Numbered from the stretch's first letter, positions 9,474-19,600 are shown. The stretch is 64,000 nucleotides of DNA from Indibacter alkaliphilus LW1 (GCF_000295935.2 NZ_ALWO02000036.1:217248-281247), one strand, 5' to 3'. Translations and numbers: made by a program. The notes: generated by a model from the letters alone, not told the origin.

Positions 9474-11338
9474 TACCTTCCCAAATACACAGTTAAGATA
9501 GATAAATCAGCTGGAGATACGCCACTGATTCTTGATGCCTGTCCGAGAGTTTCAGGTCTGATCTTATTTAGTTTTTGTTTACCCTCAGCTGATAATGCAG
9601 GAATTTTCAAATAGTCAAAGGTTAGTGGGATTTTAAAGTCTTCCATGTTATTTAATTTCTCTACCATTTGCTGTTCTTTTAAAATATAGCTTTCATATTT
9701 TATTTGGATTTCAGCTTGTTCTCTGGATTCTTTATTAAATTTTGATAGGTAATCTTTTAGATCATGATCCAATTCCATTATCTTTTCTAAGCCTAGCTGT
9801 GGCCTTTTCAAAAGCTTTTCTACAGTAATTTTTTCTTTGACTGTTGCTGTATCAAATTCTTCTAAGCCTTCATTGATTGTTTCAGGTGATAGTCTTTTTT
9901 GTTTGAGATCATTGATTAGCCTGGCTGTATCATTCTTTTTATCCAGCATTTTTTCTAACCTCTTATCATCTGCAAGGCCTATCTGATGGCCCAATTGTGT
10001 TAATCTCAAATCTGCATTGTCTTGGCGCAGCAATAACCTGAATTCTGCCCTGGATGTAAACATGCGATATGGCTCTTCTGTCCCTTTATTGATCAGATCA
10101 TCTATTAATACGCCTATATAGGCGTCTGATCTTTTCAATAAAAATGGACTTTCTTCTTTAACTCTTCTAGCTGCATTGATTCCTGCTATCAAACCTTGTG
10201 ATGCTGCCTCCTCGTATCCTGTAGTACCGTTTATCTGTCCTGCAAAAAAGAGATTTTCTACTAATTGTGTTTCAAGAGAAAGTTTCAATTGTGTTGGTGG
10301 AAAAAAGTCATACTCGATGGCGTATCCTGGTCTGAACATCTTTGCATTTTCAAATCCGGTTATTTTCCTGATCGCTTTGTATTGTACATCTTCAGGAAGT
10401 GAAGTAGAAAAACCATTCACATAGATCTCTACTGTATTCCAACCTTCTGGCTCTACAAATATCTGATGTCTTTCTCTTTCTGCAAAGCGGTTGATTTTAT
10501 CTTCAATAGATGGACAATATCTTGGACCTAAGCCTTGAATTCGCCCATTAAACATCGGAGACCTGTCGAAACCTGTTTCTAAAGCTTCATGAACATCTTT
10601 ATTGGTATAAGTAATCCAGCAAGGCTTTTGCTCTTTCAATGGCTCAGTATCATCTGAATACGAAAATTTTTCTGGGTTTTCATCTCCATGCTGAATCTCC
10701 ATTTTGGTATAATCTAGAGACCTTCCATCTACTCTTGGTGGGGTTCCTGTTTTCATTCTCCCTGCTTCGAAGCCCAAACCTACCAATTGTTCGGTGATTC
10801 CTTTGGCTGCTGCTTCACCAGTTCTCCCACCTCCAAATTGTTTTTCTCCTATATGGATTATTCCATTTAGAAATGTTCCATTGGTAAGTACAACTGTTTT
10901 GGATTTGATTTCTATACCTATTCCCGTTCTTACTCCTATTACGCGCTTATCTTTGACAGTTAATCCACTGACCATTTCTTGCCAAAAATCCACATTTGGG
11001 GTTTCTTCCAATGCCAGACGCCATTCTTCAGCAAATCTCATCCGGTCGTTTTGAGACCTAGGAGACCACATTGCAGGACCTTTTGATCTATTGAGCATTC
11101 TGAATTGTATCATGGATTTATCAGAAATTATTCCCGACTTCCCTCCTAGCGCATCAATTTCTCTTACAATTTGGCCTTTTGCAACCCCACCCATTGCAGG
11201 ATTGCAGGACATCTGTGCAATGGTATTCATATTCATTGTACACAGAAGAACCTTTGCGCCCATCTTTGCTGCAGCATGCGCAGCCTCACAGCCTGCATGC
11301 CCAGCCCCAACTACAATTACATCGTATTCTGGAAACAT
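9473..11338 (-). CDS. mnmG: tRNA uridine-5-carboxymethylaminomethyl(34) synthesis enzyme MnmG (GidA)
   Basis: FAD-dependent enzyme that with MnmE modifies U34 of certain tRNAs. The N-terminal FAD motif DVIVVGAGHAGCEAAHAAAK is intact, followed by the conserved MSCNPAMGGVAKGQIVREIDALGG, TGTPPRVDGRSLDY and GQINGTTGYEEAASQGLIAGINAA segments. The C-terminal helical domain ends RISGVSPADLSILTVYLGR, the expected terminus. 621 residues is full length. mnmG is a frequent neighbour of bacterial origins; here the start is separated from ybeY by a 72-bp gap carrying two parS-like sites, and the DnaA-box cluster lies about 2.7 kb past its 3' end. Confidence 0.98.
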   Translation of the reverse strand: MFPEYDVIVVGAGHAGCEAAHAAAKMGAKVLLCTMNMNTIAQMSCNPAMGGVAKGQIVREIDALGGKSGIISDKSMIQFRMLNRSKGPAMWSPRSQNDRMRFAEEWRLALEETPNVDFWQEMVSGLTVKDKRVIGVRTGIGIEIKSKTVVLTNGTFLNGIIHIGEKQFGGGRTGEAAAKGITEQLVGLGFEAGRMKTGTPPRVDGRSLDYTKMEIQHGDENPEKFSYSDDTEPLKEQKPCWITYTNKDVHEALETGFDRSPMFNGRIQGLGPRYCPSIEDKINRFAERERHQIFVEPEGWNTVEIYVNGFSTSLPEDVQYKAIRKITGFENAKMFRPGYAIEYDFFPPTQLKLSLETQLVENLFFAGQINGTTGYEEAASQGLIAGINAARRVKEESPFLLKRSDAYIGVLIDDLINKGTEEPYRMFTSRAEFRLLLRQDNADLRLTQLGHQIGLADDKRLEKMLDKKNDTARLINDLKQKRLSPETINEGLEEFDTATVKEKITVEKLLKRPQLGLEKIMELDHDLKDYLSKFNKESREQAEIQIKYESYILKEQQMVEKLNNMEDFKIPLTFDYLKIPALSAEGKQKLNKIRPETLGQASRISGVSPADLSILTVYLGR

Positions 11339-11351
11339 TATTGATTTTATT

Positions 11352-11405
11352 GTGTTCCACGTGAAACACCTATACTTTTTTCATTAAGGTGTTCCACGTG
11401 GAACG
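11352..11405. other. Two parS-like ParB-binding sites
   Basis: TGTTCCACGTGAAACA (11353-11368) fits the classical parS consensus TGTTNCACGTGAAACA exactly. TGTTCCACGTGGAACG (11390-11405) contains the perfect 14-bp palindrome GTTCCACGTGGAAC (11391-11404). Centres are 37 bp apart. They occupy most of the short gap between mnmG and ybeY. parS sites nucleate ParB for chromosome segregation and are usually within a small distance of the origin. No parA or parB gene is in this window. Pattern match is direct; function is inferred. Confidence 0.88.
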
Positions 11406-11410
11406 TTTAA

Positions 11411-11833
11411 TTATTGATTGAATAAGGTAATGGAACTGTTCTCCATTTTTCGCATCAATTCTTTCTCTGATTTTGTTTTGTCTCTATATCCCATTAAATG
11501 TAAGAGACCATGACTCATTACTCTTTGGACTTCTACTTCAAATGTGTTATTAAGTTTTATAGCATTTTCTTTTACTCTATCAACGCTGATGAAAACATCC
11601 CCTTCTATTTGCTGCTCTTCATCAGAATTGTCGAAAGTGATTATATCAGTATAAGTGTCGTGATTTAAATACTCAAGGTTGATTTGATGTAAGTACTCAT
11701 CCGAGCAAAATATGTAATTTAAATCCTTGATGTCGTACTCTTCTTTTGCTGCAATTTCTCTCAACCATTTTTTATAACTGTTTTTTGGTTTCAAATTGAA
11801 TTTGATTCCTTCATTGAAAAAAAGAATTGCCAT
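11411..11833 (-). CDS. ybeY: rRNA maturation endoribonuclease YbeY
   Basis: 140 residues with the UPF0054/YbeY core: the segment DTYTDIITFDNSDEEQQIEGDVFIS and the metal motif MSHGLLHLMGYRDKT near residue 110. YbeY is a metal-dependent endoribonuclease for 16S rRNA 3'-end maturation and ribosome quality control. The usual signature is HGxLHLxGYDH with three histidines; here the third ligand position is Asp (GYRD). I recall this as a common Bacteroidota form, so the enzyme is probably active. It is 2 bp downstream of the RsbW-like gene on the same strand. Confidence 0.95.
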   Translation of the reverse strand: MAILFFNEGIKFNLKPKNSYKKWLREIAAKEEYDIKDLNYIFCSDEYLHQINLEYLNHDTYTDIITFDNSDEEQQIEGDVFISVDRVKENAIKLNNTFEVEVQRVMSHGLLHLMGYRDKTKSEKELMRKMENSSITLFNQ

Positions 11834-11835
11834 AA

Positions 11836-12240
11836 TTACATGTAGAAAGTTAATATGGTTTTTCTTCCTTCATCTTCAAATTTGACTTCGTCTGAAAGGT
11901 GCTTCATGATATATATTCCTCTGCCACCTGACTTCTCTAGATTTTCGGGAGCAGTTGGGTCCGAAAGGTTAATATAGTCAAATCCAGTTCCTTCATCGGT
12001 GATAGTGAACCTAACTTGGTTTTCTTCCAAATCAAGCTCAAGATTAACTTTTTTGGATTTATCCATATTGTTACCGTGAATGATAGCATTTGTTACACAT
12101 TCAGTTACCGATATCATGATATTTCCGTAAATGTCTTCATTGATAGTATACTTTTCCTTAGCATTATCTATGAAACTCTCTACAACTTTGATGTTCTCGA
12201 TTAGAGAAGGAATTGAAATTTTAATGGATTTCATGAACAA
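11836..12240 (-). CDS. RsbW-like anti-sigma factor / HATPase_c_2 ATP-binding protein
   Basis: 134 residues forming a stand-alone GHKL ATPase domain: N-box ECVTNAIIHGNN (near residue 47), G1 box ITDEGTGFD (near 80) and G2-like SGGRGIYIMKHLSDEV (near 103). This is the layout of RsbW/SpoIIAB-type serine kinases that bind sigma factors or anti-anti-sigma proteins. No partner STAS or PP2C gene is adjacent, so the target is unknown. The start may be the second ATG (MKSIKIS, 12234), as the first is only two codons upstream. It lies in the ybeY operon. Confidence 0.88.
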   Translation of the reverse strand: MFMKSIKISIPSLIENIKVVESFIDNAKEKYTINEDIYGNIMISVTECVTNAIIHGNNMDKSKKVNLELDLEENQVRFTITDEGTGFDYINLSDPTAPENLEKSGGRGIYIMKHLSDEVKFEDEGRKTILTFYM

Positions 12241-12270
12241 AATATGGATAAATACTTAATTTATTTTCTT

Positions 12271-13035
12271 TTACTTATCAATCTCTATCCAGATTGGGCA
12301 GTGATCTGAATGGTGAACATCGGCCAATATTCCGGAACTTTTAATGTTATTCTCAAATGGCTTATTGACCATGTGATAATCAATCCGCCACCCGAGATTC
12401 TTTGCTCTAGCGCCAGCTCTGTAACTCCACCAAGTGTATTGATGAGGTTCTGGGTTGAATTTTCTAAAGCTGTCTACGAAGCCAGATTCTGTAAACTTGT
12501 CCATCCAAGCTCTTTCTTCTGGTAAAAACCCGGAAGAATTCTTATTGGAAACAGGATTATGAATATCTATTGCCTTATGACAAATATTATAATCTCCGCT
12601 AAGAATCAAATTAGGGATTTTTTGGGTTAATTCCTGCGTATATCCATAAATATCATCCAAGAACATATATTTGAAATCTTGCCTGATGTCCCCAGTTGTT
12701 CCTGATGGAAAATAGGATGAAATAAAAGAAAACTCTTCAAAGTCTGTTCTGATCATCCGACCTTCATCGTCATAAGTTTCAATTCCCATTCCGTATTCTA
12801 CATGTTTGGGTTGCTTCTTTGTCAATATGGCAACACCACTGTAGCCTTTTTTGACTGCAGGATACCAATATACTTGGTAGCCTAAATCTTCAAACATGGT
12901 TTTATCAATCTGGTTTTCCAGTGCTTTGACTTCCTGTAGGCCAATAATATCAGGATTTTCTGCTTTAAGCCAATCAACAAAACCTTTGTTGATGGCAGCT
13001 CTGATACCGTTGACATTATAGGATACGATTTTCAT
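12271..13035 (-). CDS. xth: Exodeoxyribonuclease III (AP endonuclease family)
   Basis: 254 residues of the endonuclease/exonuclease/phosphatase fold acting in base-excision repair at abasic sites. All family motifs are seen: MKIVSYNVNGIRAAINKGF at the N-terminus, the metal-binding Glu in DIIGLQEVKA, GDYNICHKAIDIHNP, FLPEERAWMD, the tryptophan-rich WWSYRAGARAKNLGWRIDYHMV and the C-terminal catalytic His in HHSDHCPIWIEI. Full length. It may be co-transcribed with the two small genes upstream on the same strand. Confidence 0.96.
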   Translation of the reverse strand: MKIVSYNVNGIRAAINKGFVDWLKAENPDIIGLQEVKALENQIDKTMFEDLGYQVYWYPAVKKGYSGVAILTKKQPKHVEYGMGIETYDDEGRMIRTDFEEFSFISSYFPSGTTGDIRQDFKYMFLDDIYGYTQELTQKIPNLILSGDYNICHKAIDIHNPVSNKNSSGFLPEERAWMDKFTESGFVDSFRKFNPEPHQYTWWSYRAGARAKNLGWRIDYHMVNKPFENNIKSSGILADVHHSDHCPIWIEIDK

Positions 13036-13065
13036 TGAGTATAGATGGTTTCTTTAACAAATACT

Positions 13066-13428
13066 TTACTTGATCTCAATTTGATATTCTTGTTCGAAGT
13101 AATCAATTACCTGTAATTTGAGTAATTTTTCCTGCTCCAATATGTCAAAATGGGGGAGCTTTTTGACGAGTTTCCAATGAGGCCATCCTTCCTGATCCAC
13201 ATAATCCAATTCGTAAAAGCCTGCTAAACTCAAAACCTTGCATATCGCAATATGCATCAGGTCTTGTTTTTGCTCCTTGGAGAAATTTTTGTTTCCCTGA
13301 CCCAACTCTTGCACCCCGATCAAAAAAAGTACGGCATTGAGGTCATTGGGTTTTTTACCTATGACTTCCTCCAATCCTTTGAGAAGTTTTGACCAGCGCT
13401 TTTCAAGGTCTAAATCCTTTTTAAACAT
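13066..13428 (-). CDS. Conserved hypothetical protein (Bacteroidota)
   Basis: About 120 residues when started at the ATG at 13428 (MFKKDLDLEKRWSKLL); an alternative start at 13467 would overlap the upstream gene by 47 bp, while the chosen one overlaps its stop by 8 bp. The sequence is mainly helical and cytoplasmic, with NDLNAVLFLIGVQELGQG and YELDYVDQEGWPHWKLVKKLP as its most distinctive segments. I do not recognise a named domain. It sits between the AhpD-like gene and xth in the same direction. Confidence 0.75.
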   Translation of the reverse strand: MFKKDLDLEKRWSKLLKGLEEVIGKKPNDLNAVLFLIGVQELGQGNKNFSKEQKQDLMHIAICKVLSLAGFYELDYVDQEGWPHWKLVKKLPHFDILEQEKLLKLQVIDYFEQEYQIEIK

Positions 13429-13777
13429 TTGTTTTATTTTCTTTTTCCAAAAGCTCCCAATATTCAACAGCTCTTCTTAAATGAGGAATTACGATGGAGC
13501 CTCCTATCACCGTTGCTATGGAAAATACTTCAAATATTTCTTTTTTATCCAAACCAGCTTCGTAGCATTTACCAAGATGATACTTTATACAGTCATCACA
13601 TCGTAATACCATAGAACAGGCTAAGCCTATCATTTCCTTACTCTTGACATCTATCGCTCCAGAAGCATAGGTATTGGTATCGAGGTTGAAGAACCTCTTA
13701 ATTACTTTATTGTCAGAAGCCATGATTTTTTCGTTCATTTCGCTTCTGTAGGTATTGAACTCTTCTATTAAATTCAT
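13421..13777 (-). CDS. Carboxymuconolactone decarboxylase family protein (AhpD-like)
   Basis: 118 residues. The segment LACSMVLRCDDCIKYHLGKCYEAGLDKKEI holds the CxxC-x3-H signature (CDDCIKYH) of AhpD-like alkylhydroperoxidase proteins, with a C-terminal helix VIGGSIVIPHLRRAVEYW. Proteins of this type use the cysteine pair for thiol-dependent peroxide reduction; the physiological reductant here is unknown. First gene of a minus-strand run, divergent from comF with an 80-bp gap. Confidence 0.88.
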   Translation of the reverse strand: MNLIEEFNTYRSEMNEKIMASDNKVIKRFFNLDTNTYASGAIDVKSKEMIGLACSMVLRCDDCIKYHLGKCYEAGLDKKEIFEVFSIATVIGGSIVIPHLRRAVEYWELLEKENKTNV

Positions 13778-13857
13778 TAATTTTTAGGAGATTATATACA
13801 ACCTGCAAATATAGCAGGTATTTTACTGTCCTTCAGTCATTAAAAACCCTTTTTGAA

Positions 13858-14553
13858 ATGAATCTGCCTTTATTTGACGACTTTTTGGCTCTTGTATTTC
13901 CCAAAACATGTTGCTTGTGCAAAAGAAGCCTTTTCGAGTTTGAAGATCAGCTTTGTAAGGTTTGTATCTCAAAGCTTCCCGTAGCCAGTTACCACCTACG
14001 GCCTCAAAATAATGATCTGGTAACCAAAATTTTGGGATTGACCAAAGCTAACTTGGTAATGGCTTTTTTGAGATTTACCAAAAAAGGCGATAGCCAAAAG
14101 CTACTGCATCTGCTCAAATACAGAAACAAACCAGAAGTCGGTATAGAATTGGGTAGAATCTTCGGGCAAATACTTTTAGAGTCAGGTTTTCAGAATAACT
14201 GGGATCAGCTCACTCCGGTTCCTTTGCACCCAATAAAAAGAAAAAGAAGAGGCTACAACCAAAGCGAACAGTTTGCTCTGGGGCTTTCTCTTTCTTTGCA
14301 AATACCTGTTATCGCATCTTTGTCCAGAATAAAATATACTGAAACACAAACCCAAAAATCCAGGATGGAAAGACTCCAAAATGTCGCTGATGTATTCGAC
14401 ATTTCAAAAGATGAAAATGTCCTCAACAAAAGGATTTTATTGGTGGATGATGTGATGACTACAGGAGCTACTTTGATTTCCTGCGCAAACAAACTAAATG
14501 AATATGGTGCTCAAACGGTTGATATGGCTGTTATTGCTGCCGGTAAAACCTAA
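13858..14553 (+). CDS. comF: ComF family phosphoribosyltransferase-like protein
   Basis: 231 residues. The N-terminal zinc-binding motif has two cysteine pairs (CCLCKRSLFEFEDQLCKVC), followed by a type I phosphoribosyltransferase fold with the PRPP-binding loop ILLVDDVMTTGATL (near residue 198). ComF proteins are linked with DNA uptake; in competent bacteria they assist the handling of incoming single strands. The start ATG at 13858 begins MNLPLFDDFLALVFPKTCCLC, typical for the family. It is the only plus-strand gene in this part of the window and stands alone. Confidence 0.92.
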   Translation: MNLPLFDDFLALVFPKTCCLCKRSLFEFEDQLCKVCISKLPVASYHLRPQNNDLVTKILGLTKANLVMAFLRFTKKGDSQKLLHLLKYRNKPEVGIELGRIFGQILLESGFQNNWDQLTPVPLHPIKRKRRGYNQSEQFALGLSLSLQIPVIASLSRIKYTETQTQKSRMERLQNVADVFDISKDENVLNKRILLVDDVMTTGATLISCANKLNEYGAQTVDMAVIAAGKT

Positions 14554-14708
14554 TCAAATATTTGTGGACAAAATATTTGTGTTATAATTATATGCATGGG
14601 TTTCCAAGATCTTTAATGGAGGGGATTGTAAACTAAAATGACCCTTCCCAGAAGAAATAGCGAACAGAATGGGGTTTGATTATTTTCAGCAACCAAGCTG
14701 ATTACTAG

Positions 14709-15524
14709 CTACCAGCTTCCTCCAGCTCCCCCTCCACCAAACGAACCTCCTCCGAAGCCTCCAAATCCACCTCCGCTTCCAAAACCACCCCCTCCACCAA
14801 AGGAGCCTTTTCCTGAAGAAAAGTCACCGAATTTTCCTCTACTTCCCCCTTTGAGCATATTGGCCAGCATGATGGTAGTGAAAAGGTCTACATTTCCCCC
14901 TCTTCCTCCCATGTGATTGTTATTGTCTCTCTTATTTTTGATCAAGGGGAGAATGACAAAAACCAATATCAGAAAAATAAAAAACACTACTGCTCCTCCA
15001 TGATCACCAGATGAGCTTATTTTATCTGCTTGATATTCTCCAGAGGCTAGTTTAAAAATCATGTCAGTGGCTTTATCCAAACCAGCATAATATTCCTCCA
15101 TTCTGAAATTGGGTACAATTAATTGATTTACAATTCTTTTTGCCAATGCATCAGGGATTACGCCTTCCATTCCATAACCTGTAGCAATAAATACTTTTCT
15201 ATCATCCATTGCAGCAAGGATCAATACACCGTTGTCCCGGTCCTTTTGACCAATCCCCCACCGATCTCCCAATTGGAAAGTATAATCGCTGATGTCATAA
15301 GGTCCAACAGAACGGATCAAAACAACCGTGACCTGTGTGGAGGTGCTGTCATTATAGTTCCGAAGTTTTCTTTCTAACTGTTCAACTTCTGCACTGCTTA
15401 GGCTGTTGGAAAAGTCATTTACCAGCCTTGGGGGTTTGGGAACTTCAGGAAAATCTAATTGTGCCTGTACCAGACTACAACAAAAAAGAAGGAGTGTAAA
15501 TACGTAATGCTTTATTTTCATCAT
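14709..15524 (-). CDS. TPM domain protein with signal peptide and glycine-rich C-terminus (YgcG family)
   Basis: 271 residues: signal peptide MMKIKHYVFTLLLFCCSLVQA, then a TPM (TLP18.3/Psb32/MOLO-1) domain (FSNSLSSAEVEQLERKLRNY to FKLASGEYQ), one membrane span VVFFIFLILVFVILPLI near residue 180 and a tail made of SGGGFGGFGGGSFGGGG-type glycine repeats. Members are often found beside LemA and are proposed to act in membrane-linked stress or repair. Here it is the third gene of lemA-TPM-TPM, starting 3 bp after the second TPM gene ends. Confidence 0.93.
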   Translation of the reverse strand: MMKIKHYVFTLLLFCCSLVQAQLDFPEVPKPPRLVNDFSNSLSSAEVEQLERKLRNYNDSTSTQVTVVLIRSVGPYDISDYTFQLGDRWGIGQKDRDNGVLILAAMDDRKVFIATGYGMEGVIPDALAKRIVNQLIVPNFRMEEYYAGLDKATDMIFKLASGEYQADKISSSGDHGGAVVFFIFLILVFVILPLIKNKRDNNNHMGGRGGNVDLFTTIMLANMLKGGSRGKFGDFSSGKGSFGGGGGFGSGGGFGGFGGGSFGGGGAGGSW

Positions 15525-15527
15525 GTG

Positions 15528-15962
15528 TTATCCAAAGGATATTTCATCGGGCAATTCATTGATATCTCCCTTGTTTTCGAACGGGAAGTGTTCCTGGAGA
15601 GCCTTTCCGCTCATTTCTATGGCATTGCTCAGTCCGCTTGTAAATTCTCCTTTTTTAAAATGGAAAAGCATGGTTTCTTTTATTTTTTCCCAAAAATCAC
15701 TTGGTACAACCGCATTAATCCCTATATCTCCCAAAACTGCAAATTTGTGATCCTCTACAGCAAGATAGAAAAGCACCGCATTCCGTTCTTCGGTTTTGTG
15801 CATTTTCAGGGTTTCAAAAACCTCTGCTGCTCTATCCATCACGTCTTCACTGCAATGGTTTTCTATGTGAACTTGGATTTCACCGGAAGTCTTCCTTTCT
15901 GCTGCTTTGATGGCAGCAATGATCACTCCTCTGTCTGACTCAGAAAATAATTTTTCAGGCAT
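15528..15962 (-). CDS. TPM domain protein, short form
   Basis: 144 residues consisting almost only of a TPM domain: RGVIIAAIKAAERKTSGEIQVHIE at the start, then NAVLFYLAVEDHKFAVLGDIGINAVVPSDFWE. No signal peptide is visible, so this one is probably cytoplasmic-facing or peripheral. It lies between lemA (5-bp gap) and the larger TPM gene (3-bp gap). The three-gene arrangement is widespread in Bacteroidota. Confidence 0.9.
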   Translation of the reverse strand: MPEKLFSESDRGVIIAAIKAAERKTSGEIQVHIENHCSEDVMDRAAEVFETLKMHKTEERNAVLFYLAVEDHKFAVLGDIGINAVVPSDFWEKIKETMLFHFKKGEFTSGLSNAIEMSGKALQEHFPFENKGDINELPDEISFG

Positions 15963-15967
15963 AATGA

Positions 15968-16558
15968 CTAAAATTGTACACTTGGTGCTGTTTCGGCTCC
16001 TGCACTGGCTTCGAAATAACCTTTCCGCTCAAACCCATACCAGCCGGCAAAGATATTATTGGGAAAAGTTCTCAAGTTGGCGTTGTAGGACTGTACAGAT
16101 TGATTGAAATTTCGTCTTGCAACAGCAATCCTATTTTCGGTTCCCTCCAATTGAGCTTGAAGTTCCAGAAAGTTTTGATTGGCTTTCAGGTCAGGATATC
16201 TTTCCACCGCAACAAGTAATCTGCTCAATGAGCCACTGAGCTGATCTTGCGCTTCCTGGAACCTGGCAATATTCTCAGGACTTAAGTCTTCAGCATTGAG
16301 ATTGATCGATGTGGCCTTGGCTCTTGCTTCCACTACTCCTGTAAGCGTTTCCTGTTCAAAGTCCGCATAACCTCTCACCGTATTCACCAAATTAGGGATC
16401 AGATCAGCTCGCCTTTGATATTGAGTTTCAACCTCAGCCCATTGTCCATTGATGGTTTCTTCATTTTGTACAAATATATTGTAAACACCCACGGCCTTGG
16501 TATACATGAATAGACCGATAAGCGCAATGACCAGAATAGGAATCCATGCTTTTTTCAT
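15968..16558 (-). CDS. lemA: LemA family protein
   Basis: 196 residues. One N-terminal membrane segment (WIPILVIALIGLFMYTKAVGVYN) followed by the family motif EETINGQWAEVETQYQRRADLIPNLVNTVRGYA and long alpha helices, ending with RTFPNNIFAGWYGFERKGYF. LemA is a coiled-coil envelope protein of uncertain biochemical function. It is the first gene of the operon with the two TPM genes; the start ATG at 16558 has the hydrophobic segment directly after two lysines. Confidence 0.95.
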   Translation of the reverse strand: MKKAWIPILVIALIGLFMYTKAVGVYNIFVQNEETINGQWAEVETQYQRRADLIPNLVNTVRGYADFEQETLTGVVEARAKATSINLNAEDLSPENIARFQEAQDQLSGSLSRLLVAVERYPDLKANQNFLELQAQLEGTENRIAVARRNFNQSVQSYNANLRTFPNNIFAGWYGFERKGYFEASAGAETAPSVQF

Positions 16559-16619
16559 TTTTGTAAATTTTAATTAGCTTCGAATTAATACGGGGCAATG
16601 ATTTGTAATGTTGGAAAAT

Positions 16620-19600
16620 TTAATTCTGAATATCTTTTTTTTCCATCGGTCCAAAGTTAGGAATCTTTAGGTTTCTAAGGAAAATTTTAAATACCGTTCC
16701 TCGATTTACTTCACTTTCTATAATGAGATTTCCATCATGTGCCCTGATTTGTTCCCGGACAAGATACAAGCCGAGACCTTTGCCCTCTACATGGGAGTGG
16801 AACCTTTGATAAAGACCAAATAGCCTATCACCATATCGCTGAAGGTCTATTCCTATACCATTATCCTTAAATTCCAGTACTGTGTACTCATTTTCTCTCC
16901 AGGTTTTGATATGGATGAGGGGATCTCTGTCCGGGTGCTTGTATTTGAGGGAGTTGGTTGTCAGGTTGATGAGGAAATTTTCCAAATGAGAATAGATGTA
17001 ATCTATCTTACTTGCACCAGAAAAATCCTTTAGAATCACAGCATTGCTTTCTGAAATCTGTTTCGATAGACTTTTTTCAATATTCCTTACGATCTTGGCA
17101 AAGCTTATCTTTTCTATTTTGGGCAATTTGTCTTTTTTGATAGACACTACCTCTATCAAATCCTGAAGCGTAGCATTGAGTATTTTGGTAGACTCTCTCA
17201 AGTTGTCAATAATCTCTTCATTTTCAATATTGCTGGGATTCTCAGCATCATAGAGATCGAGTAAAGAAGAAATATTGACGATAGGAGCACGTAGATTATG
17301 CGAAATGATGTAAGCAAAACGCTGTAGTTCTTCATTTTGGGATTTTAAATCCCGGATCAGCTGTTCCCTTTCTTCTTCTGCCAGCTTGGTTTCGGTTATA
17401 TTTTGGGTTACCAAGAGGATCCTATCAATTTCGCCATGGTTGTTTGTCAAAGGAACACCGCTTTTCAGGTAGTATTGTTTGTCAATAATCACCTCAAACA
17501 TTACTGAATCACCTCTAAGAACTTTATCCAACTGCTGGCGCACCTCGTTGGCAATGTAGCTTTCATATTTTGACAAATGGGCTGTTCCAATGAGAGATTT
17601 TGGATCGATACCTTTGTTACGGTATTCTTTTCCATCTGTATAAATATAGACCAGGTTTTTGTCCAACACCTCAACTGTGCCCTTTGGAAAATTTTCAGCA
17701 ATGCTTCTAAACAACTGTTCTGATGTAATCAGTCTTCTTTCATAATCCAAACGGTTGAGCTCAGCCCCTATTCTGTCAGATAAAATGGTCAATAAGCCCG
17801 AAAGACTATAGCTGTATGGTCTTGGCTTTTCATCCATAATGACCAATATTCCCAGTCTATTTCCTTCCAAGTCCACTATTGGCACTCCCAGGTAAGTTGA
17901 GATATTCATTTCTGCGAGCATTTTATCCTCTTTGAAGATCTGATCGGCATCTTTTTGAATGATCAAAGGCTCGTTACTGTTGAGGCATTCCAAACAAGGA
18001 GTATTTAGTAAGGAATAGCTAAAGTTTTCTGCTTTTTCTCCTTTCCTACAGTATGATAAAACGTTTGCCTCATTTTTATCCTTTTGAATCTGTGCTATAA
18101 AACAATGGCTTACCCCTAGCTTTTCAGATAAATAATGGGTTAACTCATCAAAAAACTGCTGACCACTGTATTTGGAAGTTTTTTCCGTCAGCATGGAAAC
18201 AGTATTGTGGACAAATTCCTGTTCACTGATATCTTCAAGAATTGCCTGATAATATTTTCCTTTCTCGATTTCTATGGCGTTGACCCTTATATGGAACAGT
18301 TTATTTGAAAAATAACTGATATAAGGCCCTTCATAGAAACCACTTCCTTTGACAATGCTGTCTTTGTATGCCTTCTGAATAGGGTTGTTTCCTAATAGCT
18401 CAAACATATTCAGTCCGATTAGTTTCGAAGAATCAGGAAGATCTATTTTTTCAGTAAAGCTTTTATTGGCATCAATGATTGTCCCATTTTGATCATACTG
18501 AAGGGTCGGGAGGGGATTTTCTTCAAATAATGTTTTGTACCGGTTGAGGTTCATGGAGGACTCCATCTCTTTTTGCTTAGTATAAGAGAAGTCTATAAAA
18601 AAACCGGCCCAGATAGAGTCGTTTTTATATTTTTTAAGTCGGTTTGAGGCTCCATAAATCCATTTCACTTCCCCATTGGGCATGATGATTCTGAAGTAAC
18701 ATTCAAATTTATCGTCTTTGGTATATGCCTCCCTGTCTGCCTGCAATAAGCTTTCCCTATCTTCGGGATGAACAATGCTAAGCATAAAGGACTCATTTTC
18801 CATAATCTTTTCCGGGCTGATTCCCAATAGGGTTTTGGACCCTTCACTGACAAAAAGAAACTTATGTGATAAATCAGAAAAAGTTTTGATCAAATAAACC
18901 ATTCCGGGAACTACGCCTGTAAGCTCATCCAACACGGTTTTATTTTCCAAGAGGTCTTTTTCAATTTCCTTCAGGGCGGTAATATCCTTGATGACTCCCA
19001 AGACTATTTCCTTATCTGAATTCTCATTATTGTACTTCCTGTAATCATCTTGTACAAAAAGATAATTACCTTCTTGGTTCAAGACACGATAACTTTGCTT
19101 GTTGCCATGTTCATAGTTTACCCTATAGCTATGCCTGTCATTGGGATGTATAAGTTTTTTCCAGTCTTCTCCTGTGAAATTCTTAAAAAAAGACTTGGGA
19201 TAGCCCAACAAACTTTCAATTGGCCCTGTCCAATTGACGGTATCCTCTTCTGGTGTGTATTCATAGTAAACCAAACCATTGCCTTTTTTTTGTTTTCCTT
19301 TTTCATCTGGAAATTCCTGGATAAAGTCCAATATGAATTTTAATTGAATAAGATAGGTACCTTTGGACAGCTCTTTCTTTTTCAAGTAAAGATGATCAGG
19401 AAAAATCTCTAAATGTTGGCTTCCTGGCTGAGAAAAAAATTGCTGAATGTCAGACTCCTCTATAAAGGAGAATTTATTTTTCACAAAAGAAACACAATCA
19501 TCAGTAGTTATGGCTACTTTGTCATTCTGGGTAGCTGTCAATATGCGGGATTGATTTTCTATTACCAACCACGATAACTTCACATTACTTTTCCAGGCTG

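Noticed and set aside
15459..15938. 159-residue plus-strand open frame
   Set aside because: Antisense to the TPM genes, low-complexity translation, no start context.
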